Below are positions 27,031 through 34,644 of a stretch of DNA of 64,000 bases, piece after piece. How positions within the stretch are numbered: the first letter of the stretch is position 1; each line of letters starts with the position of its first letter. The stretch lies in contig CAKKNE010000005.1 of assembly GCA_918797485.1 (NCBI GenBank), positions 1,488,001 to 1,552,000 on the forward strand, given 5' to 3'. Origin of the DNA: Pelagomonas calceolata. Lineage: Eukaryota; Sar; Pelagophyceae; Pelagomonadales; Pelagomonadaceae. The notes below the pieces were generated by a model. The model was given only the letters and a program-made list of their open reading frames with translations, searched no databases and had not been told where the DNA came from. Both the position numbers and the translations under genes were made by a program.

Positions 27031-27894
27031 ATGCGGCCAGCCCTCCTCCTGATCCTGCTGCTGGCTGGCGTTCAAAGTTTAGCGCCGGCCACAAAACGCC
27101 CGCGGGTCGTCGTGAGCCCCTGCGGCGGCAGCGTGGGCCTCTGCTTATTGCGGAGCCTGAAGGTGAAGGACTGCGATGTGGTCGCGATCTGCCGCGACGA
27201 GGCCGAGGAGGCGCGCGTGCGCCAGAACACGTGCGGCTGCTCCATGCGCCAGGGCGAGGTGACGGACATGTGCGGTACGGCGTACCCGGCCCTGGAGACG
27301 GTCATCTGCGCCACGCCGAATGAATTGAGGCGCGCGTGCGAGGGCGCGTCCGCCGTGGTGGCGCTGCCGGCGGGCGACGCGCACCCGCGGCTGGCGCCGT
27401 CCATAAATGACGGGACGATCGTGCGGCCTACCGTAGCAGCAACCAAAAAAAGCGCCGACGACGCGCGGAGATTGGTGGCCGCGGCCGACGAAGGCGCCCA
27501 CGTCGTCCTGTTGAGCGCTTTGGGCGCCGGCGCCGAGCCGGACCGGCCGCCCCTGGCCTCGTTCCTCGCGGCGCGCACGGGTTGTTTGGAAACGCTCGCC
27601 GAGAAGCGCGCGCTCGAGACGGACGTCTCCTCGTCTGGGAGGCGGTTTACCATACTGAGAGCGCCGCCGCTGGCGTCGGGGCCCGAGCTCGAAGCCATCG
27701 ATAAAGATGGAGACGGGGACCCGAACCCGGCGCTGTCCCTCATCACGCCGTCGGCGCTCGCGCACGCGGCGCTCCACGCGGCGCTGGACACGTCGGGGAC
27801 GTACCGCGGCACGTACGAGGCCAAGTCGACGCGCCCGCGGCGGCCAAAGGCGCCGGCGGCCGCCTCTTCTTCATCGTCGGCGGGGAAGTCCTAA
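27031..27894 (+). CDS. plastid-type NAD(P)-binding SDR-like protein
   Basis: 287 aa from ATG 27031. Leader MRPALLLILLLAGVQSLAP, then a Rossmann-like start VVVSPCGGSVGLCLLRSL where a G-x-x-G-x-x-G variant is degraded (CGGSVG), followed by VVAICRDEAE, a Cys-rich insertion (NTCGCSM, DMCG), ASAVVALPAGDA, and VVLLSALGAGAEP with ALEKR-like EKRALETDVSSSGRRFTILRAPPL. This is the layout of atypical SDR / NmrA-like proteins (Ycf39/HCF173 type) involved in plastid assembly. It lacks a YxxxK catalytic pair, so it may be a binding protein rather than a dehydrogenase. Ser-rich C-terminus duplicated downstream. Confidence 0.6.
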   Translation: MRPALLLILLLAGVQSLAPATKRPRVVVSPCGGSVGLCLLRSLKVKDCDVVAICRDEAEEARVRQNTCGCSMRQGEVTDMCGTAYPALETVICATPNELRRACEGASAVVALPAGDAHPRLAPSINDGTIVRPTVAATKKSADDARRLVAAADEGAHVVLLSALGAGAEPDRPPLASFLAARTGCLETLAEKRALETDVSSSGRRFTILRAPPLASGPELEAIDKDGDGDPNPALSLITPSALAHAALHAALDTSGTYRGTYEAKSTRPRRPKAPAAASSSSSAGKS

Positions 27895-27980
27895 CATGTG
27901 ATTCGGTATATCTTTAGCTCTACACCGTAGCTCCGTCTCTTCGTCTTCGGGGAAGTAAATGTGATTCGGTAGATCGTATC
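27858..27980. repeat. about 63-bp tandem duplication of a gene 3' end
   Basis: The Ser codons TCTTCTTCATCGTC, GGGGAAGTCC and TGTGATTCGGTATATC (27862-27913) recur as TCTCTTCGTC, GGGGAAGT and TGTGATTCGGTAGATC (27935-27976). The first copy includes the stop codon region of the SDR-like gene. Same pattern as the ispG 3' duplication. Confidence 0.65.
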
Positions 27981-28167
27981 CCGCATTATAAGTGAGCCAG
28001 GCCGCGGGGCACGCTGCTGTGCCTATGCTAAGGAAGGATGGGGGACTAGACCCCCCGGAGCACGTACCTTATCGTACCTTATCTGTGCAGGCATCTCCGC
28101 ACTCTCCCGCAATCAGGCCGAACAGTGCCCTCATACGGAGGGCAGCTTCTGGAATCTTGTTAATGTG

Positions 28168-29232
28168 ATGGCATCGCGTAGGCGCGGCGGCAGACGGGCT
28201 AGATGCCCTCCCAATCCGCCAGCCGCACCTGCACCGGCTGCTCCGGCGTTTACCTTTGGTGCGCTTCCGCCGGCGGCGGTGGTCCCCATGCCTATGTTCG
28301 TTGTCGCTCCGCCGGCCGCACCTGCGCCGGCTGCTCCGGCGTTTAATGCGGCATTATTTGCTGCGGCACCAACTGTGTTTGGCGCCACATCGGCCGTCTC
28401 GTCTGGATCTGTGCGCGCACCGTCCACAGCGGCACCGGCACCGGCTGCTCCGTTACGCGGCCGCGCCCAGCTGTATCATGAATTCACAAGTGGTGCGCTT
28501 TGCCGGCGTTACGACAAGGAGATCCACGCGTTACGACGGTTGGTCTGCGGCGGCTGGATGGCCCAGTGGCGATTGCTCTGCGAATTGGGCGAGGACCCGG
28601 TGCCGCCTCGCGAGGGGGGCGAGCGTGGACCCGGCAGGGCGCGTGTGGACCCGGCGACGCTGGCGGACCGCTTCGCCGAGGACATCTTGGCGTTGGACGC
28701 GGCGACTGCGCAGCTCGCGGGCGGCGCGGCGCCGGACGCCGAGGCGGCGCCTTACGCTTCGGGGCTGGCCGAGACCTTGCTCCAGATGGAGCACGCCTCG
28801 GGGTGTGTCCGCGCATTAGCGGCCATCGAGGTGGCGCCCCGGACGCCGGCGCAGCTCCGGGAACAGCTCGACGCGGCCTCGGAACCCCCGGAACCGCTCG
28901 AGCAAGCGCGAGTGAGGCTGGCGAATCTCGATCCCTCGGCGCTCGCCCAGTCCGACCTCGACACCATGCAGCGCGACCTCGCCACGATGAAACAGACGCT
29001 CGAAGCGGCGTCAGAGCGCGTGCAGCGCGAGGTCGTGCGCCGCGAGCTTGCCGCCCTTAGCGGCTTCCGCAGCGCGGAAGAGGAGACGTGCGTGATATGC
29101 ATGGACCGATCCCCGAACGTGACCCTCGTCCCGTGTGGCCACAGGATCACGTGCCAGCAATGTGCGGAGCGCTTGGGGGAGTGCCCGACCTGTCGCTCGC
29201 CAATCACGTTGCGACAACGAACGTTCGGGTAA
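28168..29232 (+). CDS. RING-finger E3 ligase-like protein
   Basis: 354 aa from ATG 28168. The N-terminal 90 residues are basic then a Pro/Ala repeat (PAAPAPAAPAF appears twice, encoded by near-identical DNA). A central helical part is followed by a heptad-bearing stretch (TMQRDLATMKQTLEAASERVQREVVRREL). The C-terminus is a C3HC4 RING: CVICMDRSPNVTLVPCGHRITCQQCAERLGECPTCRSPI. C-terminal RINGs of this kind (MULAN/cIAP/neuralized style) recruit E2 enzymes for ubiquitination. No transmembrane segment; substrate unknown. Confidence 0.8.
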   Translation: MASRRRGGRRARCPPNPPAAPAPAAPAFTFGALPPAAVVPMPMFVVAPPAAPAPAAPAFNAALFAAAPTVFGATSAVSSGSVRAPSTAAPAPAAPLRGRAQLYHEFTSGALCRRYDKEIHALRRLVCGGWMAQWRLLCELGEDPVPPREGGERGPGRARVDPATLADRFAEDILALDAATAQLAGGAAPDAEAAPYASGLAETLLQMEHASGCVRALAAIEVAPRTPAQLREQLDAASEPPEPLEQARVRLANLDPSALAQSDLDTMQRDLATMKQTLEAASERVQREVVRRELAALSGFRSAEEETCVICMDRSPNVTLVPCGHRITCQQCAERLGECPTCRSPITLRQRTFG

Positions 29233-29564
29233 TATGTGATAGCTATGATGTGAGAATATTGTTACGGCGATTCATCGGCGGCGGGCGCATGCCGCGTCTT
29301 TCATAGCAGCATGCCTCCTCCCTAGCAGAACCGCCTCGGCGACCCCCCCCCGAACAATTTTCAACGTGACCTACCTCCTTGATTGTCTCTCAGCTAGTGC
29401 ATAGACGCACTAGTTTCAGCCTTGCCAAGCCTGTTGAGCAGCCAAGGTTGAGCAGCCCTGGCCTGCAGGGCAGCAGCAGCAGACCTGCAGCAACGCAGCG
29501 CCTCACCAGGCCTTCGCATACCATCGCTGGTCGCCTTCGCTTTGCGGCATTCGTACGAGCAGCC
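29233..29564. other. intergenic with dispersed inverted repeat copy
   Basis: 332 bp. Bases 29292-29356 are a reverse-complement copy of 37183-37250 (share AGCAGAACCGCCTCGGC and a C/G9 tract). The promoter-type palindrome at 29393 follows. No gene. Confidence 0.6.
29393..29414. promoter_or_regulatory. CTAGTGC palindrome, promoter element copy 5
   Basis: GCTAGTGC ATAGAC GCACTAGT: perfect 7-bp arms CTAGTGC/GCACTAG. About 150 bp upstream of the TRM112 start. Confidence 0.55.
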
Positions 29565-29927
29565 ATGCGCCTCCTCACGCACAACATGCTGGTCTCCAAT
29601 GCGAAAGGGGTCAGCGAGGCCGAGGGCTACCCTCTTGCCTTAGAAGTGACGGAGCATCGACGCGAGGAGACGGAGTTTGATGTCGAGACGACGCGCAAGA
29701 CCATGGAGACCGTGAAATACGACGCGCTGCGCGGCGCGGCGCGGGCCGTCGCCATCGACCTGCCTGAGGTGTATGATGGGGACGACGCGGATTTATTGAG
29801 GAAAGTGCACGAGGCGCTCTGCGACGTTCATGTAATAGAGGGCTGCCTCGTCTGCCCAAAGAGCGGCCGCCGGTTCCCGATCAACAACGGCATCCCGAAT
29901 CTGTTGCTGCACGAGGACGAGCTGTAA
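29565..29927 (+). CDS. TRM112: TRM112 methyltransferase activator
   Basis: 120 aa from ATG 29565 (gcagccATG). MRLLTHNMLVSNAKGV opens it and DVHVIEGCLVCPKSGRRFPINNGIPNLLL closes it, matching eukaryotic Trm112 block for block. Trm112 is the small partner that stabilises several SAM methyltransferases acting on tRNA (Trm9/ALKBH8, Trm11), rRNA (Bud23) and eRF1 (Mtq2). The N-terminal zinc-site cysteines of yeast are not present, only C-P-K-S-G remains, which is common in other eukaryotes. Length is normal. Ends 6 bp from the convergent SET/MYND gene. Confidence 0.93.
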   Translation: MRLLTHNMLVSNAKGVSEAEGYPLALEVTEHRREETEFDVETTRKTMETVKYDALRGAARAVAIDLPEVYDGDDADLLRKVHEALCDVHVIEGCLVCPKSGRRFPINNGIPNLLLHEDEL

Positions 29928-29933
29928 TATGTT

Positions 29934-31127
29934 TTAGTCTACCCCCGCGCACCGCGGGCACTCACACAAAAACCCGTAGTCCGCCGTCGCCGCGCGCCGG
30001 TCGACGGCGTCTTGATCAGAGTCGACGTACGAGATCGTCAGCTCCTCGCCCTCGCGTATATCCCGCGCCGCAACCAACGAAACGCGCAGCGGCCCGCCGT
30101 CTTCGTAAATAACGTCGCAATTCGGCGCGCACGCGTGGTTCGCGCGGCACGCGGCACTGTAGAGCGCCGTGCCCTCGAGCGGCGGCCACTCATCTTTATC
30201 CTTGCCGTCGAGGGGGTGGCCCCGTCTGATACCGATGTTGTTCTGCTCGAACGTGCCGATGACCCGCGCGAGCCAGGCGGCGTCGATGATCGAGGCGCGC
30301 TCGCCGAAGTGCGGCGTCAGCGCCGCCTTTAATAAAGGCGCGGCGTCGCCACACAAGGCTCGTAATGATGAAGCCAGCTCGCCGGCGTCTCCATCATTTC
30401 GCAACGCCGCCGCTTTCATTATAACATCGTCCCACGGCTCCCGCACGAAGCTCGTGAACGCCTCGTCGCCCCGGCCCAGCCAGAGCACCGCGACCTCCGC
30501 GGCGAGTAACAAGATTTCGTTCGATTGCGCCGCCAGTACTTTATACTGGAATAATGGGGACGTCGACGCCGTTTCTTCCGTGATGTGGCCCACGCATAAG
30601 CAGCCGTGGCCCCGCCGCAAATGTTCATCTCGGCATCTAATGGAGCAGTAGAGCTCGCCGCACTGCGCGTGGCAGCACACGCCCTCGGGCCCGCCGCGCG
30701 GCACCTGACACACCGCGTCGTGCGCGCACCGCCGCCCGTCGTCCTCGTCCTTGACGAGGCGCAACAATTCATTTCCTAGGTCGATGAACTTGAGGCAGTT
30801 GCCGCACGCCACCACTTCCCGTTTATTGGCGAGGTCCTGCATCGCGACGAGCGGCCTTTCTCTAAGGACGACGTCGCCCCGCCGGAACGCGCGCGTCGCG
30901 AAGAGCCCGGCGCCGTGCAGCGCGCTCGGCTTCACGCAGGTGCTCCTCGCACCGGCCTCGACGCGCTCGTAGTAGCCGGGCGCCCAGCGCAGCGACGCCT
31001 TCGCCCTTTCTAGTTGCGAGGCGTCCATGCCCTCGGTCCAGTCACCGGGCTCGTCTTCCGTTTGCAGCTTCGCCATCGCTTTCGCGATGCCCGCCGCGGC
31101 GACGTCGTCGGTCACGAGCGCCGCCAT
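29934..31127 (-). CDS. SET and MYND domain lysine methyltransferase (SMYD-like)
   Basis: 397 aa from ATG 31127. A split SET domain: N-part KPSALHGAGLFATRAFRRGDVVLRE near 68-90; a MYND-like zinc insert with CGNCLKF ... CCHAQCGELYCSIRCRDEHLRRGHG; then CRANHACAPNCDVIY (NHSC-type motif) and IREGEELTISYVDSDQD with the catalytic Tyr; post-SET CECPRC at the end. This is the SMYD architecture; substrates include histones and cytosolic proteins. The MYND Cys order is somewhat degenerate. Promoter-type element at 31272-31310 upstream. Confidence 0.85.
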   Translation of the reverse strand: MAALVTDDVAAAGIAKAMAKLQTEDEPGDWTEGMDASQLERAKASLRWAPGYYERVEAGARSTCVKPSALHGAGLFATRAFRRGDVVLRERPLVAMQDLANKREVVACGNCLKFIDLGNELLRLVKDEDDGRRCAHDAVCQVPRGGPEGVCCHAQCGELYCSIRCRDEHLRRGHGCLCVGHITEETASTSPLFQYKVLAAQSNEILLLAAEVAVLWLGRGDEAFTSFVREPWDDVIMKAAALRNDGDAGELASSLRALCGDAAPLLKAALTPHFGERASIIDAAWLARVIGTFEQNNIGIRRGHPLDGKDKDEWPPLEGTALYSAACRANHACAPNCDVIYEDGGPLRVSLVAARDIREGEELTISYVDSDQDAVDRRAATADYGFLCECPRCAGVD

Positions 31128-31271
31128 GGCTGCAGTTGTGGATCGCTGCGCGCTCGTATGAATGCTTCGAAGCAAACAGCTACCAGCGACGGTGCGCGAG
31201 CCGGTTATGCACCTCTACGTGACTGCGACGCCAGTGTGTCTATCGCTCGAGCTCGTCTCGGCCAAAATGAT

Positions 31272-31310
31272 GCTAGCACCCTGCTCCAGAGTGTAAGACA
31301 CTACATGTAG
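31272..31310 (-). promoter_or_regulatory. CTAGTGTCTTAC-type promoter element, copy 6
   Basis: GCTAGCACC then GAGTGTAAGACACTACATG. The core TAGTGTCTTAC is on the minus strand with a longer (17-nt) spacer to GCTAGC. About 150 bp upstream of the SET/MYND start. Confidence 0.5.
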
Positions 31311-31401
31311 CGTGCGGACAAGTTGATTAAACGGGCTCTAACCGGTGTCAAAAATCGATAACGGAGGGGAGCACCACGTCGTTAGGCCCCAGATAACGAA
31401 T

Positions 31402-32109
31402 TCAGGACGCCCCGGACGCCGCCGCCTGCGCCGCCTCGCGGAGCAACGACCCGACGTCGAGCGTCCAGGGCCGGTCCGACGGCGTCGGCGCGGGCCCGCC
31501 GGGGCAGGCCGGCGGCGTGACGACGCGCGCCGATTCTTCATTAGAAGAGGCCTCGGAGACGCGCGGCGTGGAGATGGGCGCCGCGCGCGCGGGCGGCTTC
31601 TCGTGCCTCACTAGAGAAGCCAGATCATTGACCGTCGCGACGCGCGGGTTGCGGTTCGCGAAGACCAGGGCGCCGCCGTCCAGCGACTGGCGCGCGCGGC
31701 CGCCTGGTCCTCTGGGGGAACCGACGCGGTGGAAGCCGTAGTAGTTCAATTGTCTCGCGAAGGACTTGACGAGGCCCGTGCCCGTCGTGACCGTAAAAAA
31801 GCGCGGCATGAGCTCCGTGGTGAGCCGGTGCGGGTCGGCAATGACCAATTCGCGGCTCGCGTCGTTCCAGCGAAGGATGTCGGGGTGATTCGAGACCATG
31901 TCGAAGAGCTTGGCCGGGAAGGGCGCTGCGCGCGGCTTCTTGGCCGACCGCCGCGTCGGCGCGCGGCGCGCCCGGTCGGCCGCGGGCGGGCTCGGGGGCC
32001 GCTGCTGGCGCCTCCTCTTTAACGCGGCGGCGGCCGCCGCCGGGAGCGCTGTTGGTGTGGTTTCGTTCGTGGGGCTGCCCACGCGGCGGCGCTTGGGGTT
32101 CGTGGCCAT
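31402..32109 (-). CDS. HSF-type DNA-binding transcription factor
   Basis: 235 aa from ATG 32109. A basic, Ala/Arg/Pro-rich nuclear N-terminus (PKRRRVG, RRRQQR) precedes an HSF-type winged helix at about residues 60-130: FPAKLFDMVSNHPDILRW, LMPRFF, and recognition helix region VKSFARQLNYYGFHRV. After it come VNDLASLVRHEKPP and a short acidic/Ser tail; there is no long HR-A/B leucine zipper, so trimerisation is doubtful. Expanded families of such short HSFs are typical of stramenopiles. Divergent from the GH45 gene, with starts 251 bp apart. Confidence 0.85.
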   Translation of the reverse strand: MATNPKRRRVGSPTNETTPTALPAAAAAALKRRRQQRPPSPPAADRARRAPTRRSAKKPRAAPFPAKLFDMVSNHPDILRWNDASRELVIADPHRLTTELMPRFFTVTTGTGLVKSFARQLNYYGFHRVGSPRGPGGRARQSLDGGALVFANRNPRVATVNDLASLVRHEKPPARAAPISTPRVSEASSNEESARVVTPPACPGGPAPTPSDRPWTLDVGSLLREAAQAAASGAS

Positions 32110-32360
32110 TTTTGATGTGTGGTGGGGCTGCGCGTGGCTCGTCTTCAATTGGTGTGGCCGCGTGTGCGCGTCGCGCTGCGCGAGTTTTGGCAGCGCGGAT
32201 TGCTGATTTGAGTTTGAATTTCCAGGCAAGGCAAGGACGCCGCCGCCGATGTCGTCCGCCGGGCCGCCGGAGGGGCTGCGGCGAGCGCTCCGGCACAGGG
32301 ACGGTTGCGTGCGTGCGGGTTGGCACCTTGATCTGAGTTGAGAGCAATCGTCCAAGCGAG

Positions 32361-33599
32361 ATGAGGCTGCCCCTCGCCGTCCTGGCGGCCCTCGCGCGCA
32401 CGGCAGCCTCGTATTGCTGCTTTTATCCCGAAACCACGGACCGCTGCGTGAATTGTCAATCTATCGCGGAGGACTCGAATTATTGTGCTGCCTCGGAGAC
32501 CAAGTGTAATGAGTGCGGTCACGTCTGGTGTGCGGCAAACGACGACAGCACCGCCGCCGCCACGCCCGTGCTGCCGGACGGGCCCGAGTGGCAGCTCGGC
32601 ACCTACACGACCCGTTACTGGGACTGTTGCAAGCCGAGCTGCGCGTGGAACTCGAAGGGCGACGTTGACCGCCCCGTCCTCGCGTGCGAGGCCGAGACGG
32701 GCGAGATCCTGACCGATGCGAACGTCGCGAGCGTCTGCGACGGCGGTACCGCGGCGTCCTGCGCGTCGAACCAGCCCTGGACCTACAATGACGGCGTGTC
32801 GCTGGGCTTCGCGGCCGCGTCGGTCGGCGGCAACCATGGACTCAATGGAGACGAGAATTGCGGCCAGCTGTGTGGAAATCAACCAGTGCGTCGGGTGCAC
32901 CGACAATTCTTCACTAAGTCATTTCTCGGCGATGACGCGGCCGTCCTGGCTTCGTCGAGCGGCGAGGAATCGGCATCGTCACGCCATCGAGCAGGCCTCG
33001 CGTCGATGGCGTGGAGGACGACGCGATGATTCAGCACGAACGCGCCGTAAACTTTTGATTTCCACACAGGCGGCCAGTGCTACGAGTTGGTGTGGTCGAA
33101 CGAGGGAGGCGCCCACGCCGACATCGTGGGCAAGTCCCACATCATCCAGGTCACGAACATCGGCTACGACGTGACGGGCGACCACTCCTTCGACTTGCAG
33201 ATCCCGGGCGGCGGCCAGGGTATTTTCGATACCGGCTGCGTGCGGCAGTTCCCCGGGGGGCTCTTCGGCGGCTACTACTCCACGGACGACTTCGACTGTG
33301 GCGTCCGCTACGGCGGCTGTGCCGACGAGACCGGCTGCTCCCGGCTGCCATCCGAGCTGCGAGCAGGCTGCGAGTGGAGGTTCGGCGACTCGTACGGCTC
33401 GGATAATCCGTACGTGCGGTTCCGGCGCGTGCGCTGCCCGGCGGAGCTCGTCGAAATCTCGGGGAGTACACCTCGGGACGATGACGAGTACGAAGCCGTC
33501 GACCTCGACGCCTACGCCGGCGGCGGACTCTACTCGCGAGCTCTCGGCCGAAGGCCCGGGTTCGCGCTGGCGCTGTTTCTGGGGGGTCTAATGATCTAA
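32361..33599 (+). CDS. GH45-family endoglucanase, membrane-anchored, split by an introner
   Basis: Exons 32361-32859 and 33070-33599 give 342 aa. Signal peptide to about residue 16; a Cys-rich module (CCFYPETTDRCVNC ... CGHVWC) at 19-57, possibly carbohydrate-binding; then the GH45 domain with TRYWDCCKPSC (catalytic base Asp88), CGQCYEL, and DVTGDHSFDLQIPGGGQG (Asp200 and proton-donor Asp208). All three acidic positions of fungal Cel45 are kept. A C-terminal hydrophobic tail (FALALFLGGLMI) may anchor it. Expected to cut beta-1,4-glucan outside the cell or in vacuoles. Splicing at a GC donor removes the introner and one target copy, rejoining Cys167; the result keeps the family spacing in NCGQCYEL. 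GH45 is chiefly fungal and animal, so ancestry by transfer is possible. Confidence 0.85.
32868..33069 (-). mobile_element. introner element 2, opposite orientation, GC-AG intron
   Basis: 202 bp with the same 15-bp ends CTGTGTGGAAATCAA (32868-32882) and TTGATTTCCACACAG (33055-33069), flanked by GCGGCCAG (32860-32867 and 33070-33077). The interior is the reverse complement of introner 1, with small indels. The exact-restoring splice uses GC at 32860 as donor and AG at 33068-33069; a GT donor within the terminal repeat (32872) would also keep frame but add four residues to the conserved GH45 block. Confidence 0.93.
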
Positions 33600-34644
33600 C
33601 GCTATTCCTGCGAGGGTTTTGCGCGTTGCGGTCTATTGTTACGCGTTGGGCAAAGTGCTAGTGTGTCGATACACTAGGCCAACGCAAAACGAGTGTCACT
33701 GGCCGGTACGGCGGGTCTATTAGTTTGGGCTTGGTGTAGTGTAATGGTAGAATGTACTTAAATTAGGCATATTAACACACACACTGGCGGACAGCTGCAA
33801 GGGGCCCGACGCATCCCGACGCGGACGCGCCGGGACGCGAACGAGGCGCAGCGCCGGGATAACGATGGGCGCGTGAGGTCGAACGAGACGCCGCACGGAA
33901 TCGACGGGGGTGGCGTTCCACTCACGAGCGACGGGGTGACGCGGCCGCCAATCGTCGCCGCGCGGCGCCCGCCACGATCCGTGTACTCTTCCGGCTTCCG
34001 TAAACGCATGGCCTCCCCGCGTTACGATGGGAGCAGCGTGACGAAACCAAGCAGGGCGTCTGGCTACTCCAAGTCCGACGACCGCGCGCCGAGCCGTGCG
34101 AGGGGCTGCCCACTGCGTGCCGTCATGCATCAGCGACGTAACCAAGTCGTCGAGGTCGCCGCGGGCATGAGGCGAGGCCCCTCCGACGTTCACTTCCATC
34201 CGTGAGGGCGCATTACGTCGGCCGCGGCGACTGCAAAAAGACCGGATTTTGGTGGCATGCCTTGAGCGACGCCTCCGAGCATAAAAACGCTGCCCGACCC
34301 AAGAGGGGATGCGGAGGGACCATCGTGCCAGCGCACAGGCTGGTTGAGGCTGCTGGTGCCGTTTGCGGCCCGGGCAAGCTGATTCTCGGTGTCGCTAAAA
34401 ACACCACTTGTGCCAAATAAGGAATTTACCCCCCTACTCGGCTTTTTGGGAATTTTTTTGTAGAGATCCGTGAGGAGGTACCTGTGGCTGTCGCCGTCCG
34501 TTGGCGGAGAGATCGCTGAGATACCCTAGTTACACTAACTTCAGGGACAGGAGAGAGGGGGCTGGGCTATTAATACAAACTAATAGAACTTTGATCAAAC
34601 CATATTGACGCAAGGAATCAGTGCGTTGCAAGAGCTGCAAGACT
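33600..34644. other. gene-poor kilobase
   Basis: 1,045 bp. It contains the palindromic promoter-type element at 33657, an AT-richer patch near 33720-33780 and several open frames on both strands, none with recognisable domains or shared start context. The promoter-type element suggests a transcript that I cannot identify, possibly non-coding or an exon of a divergent gene. Confidence 0.4.
33657..33679. promoter_or_regulatory. CTAGTGT palindrome, promoter element copy 7
   Basis: GCTAGTGT GTCGAT ACACTAGGC: perfect arms CTAGTGT/ACACTAG around 6 nt. No obvious gene within 200 bp on the plus strand; the nearest is the GH45 stop 58 bp upstream. Confidence 0.5.

Noticed and set aside
33728-33790. 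tRNA-like D-arm (GTGTAGTGTAATGGTAGAAT)
   Set aside because: No GTTCGA-type T arm or acceptor stem at the right distance.
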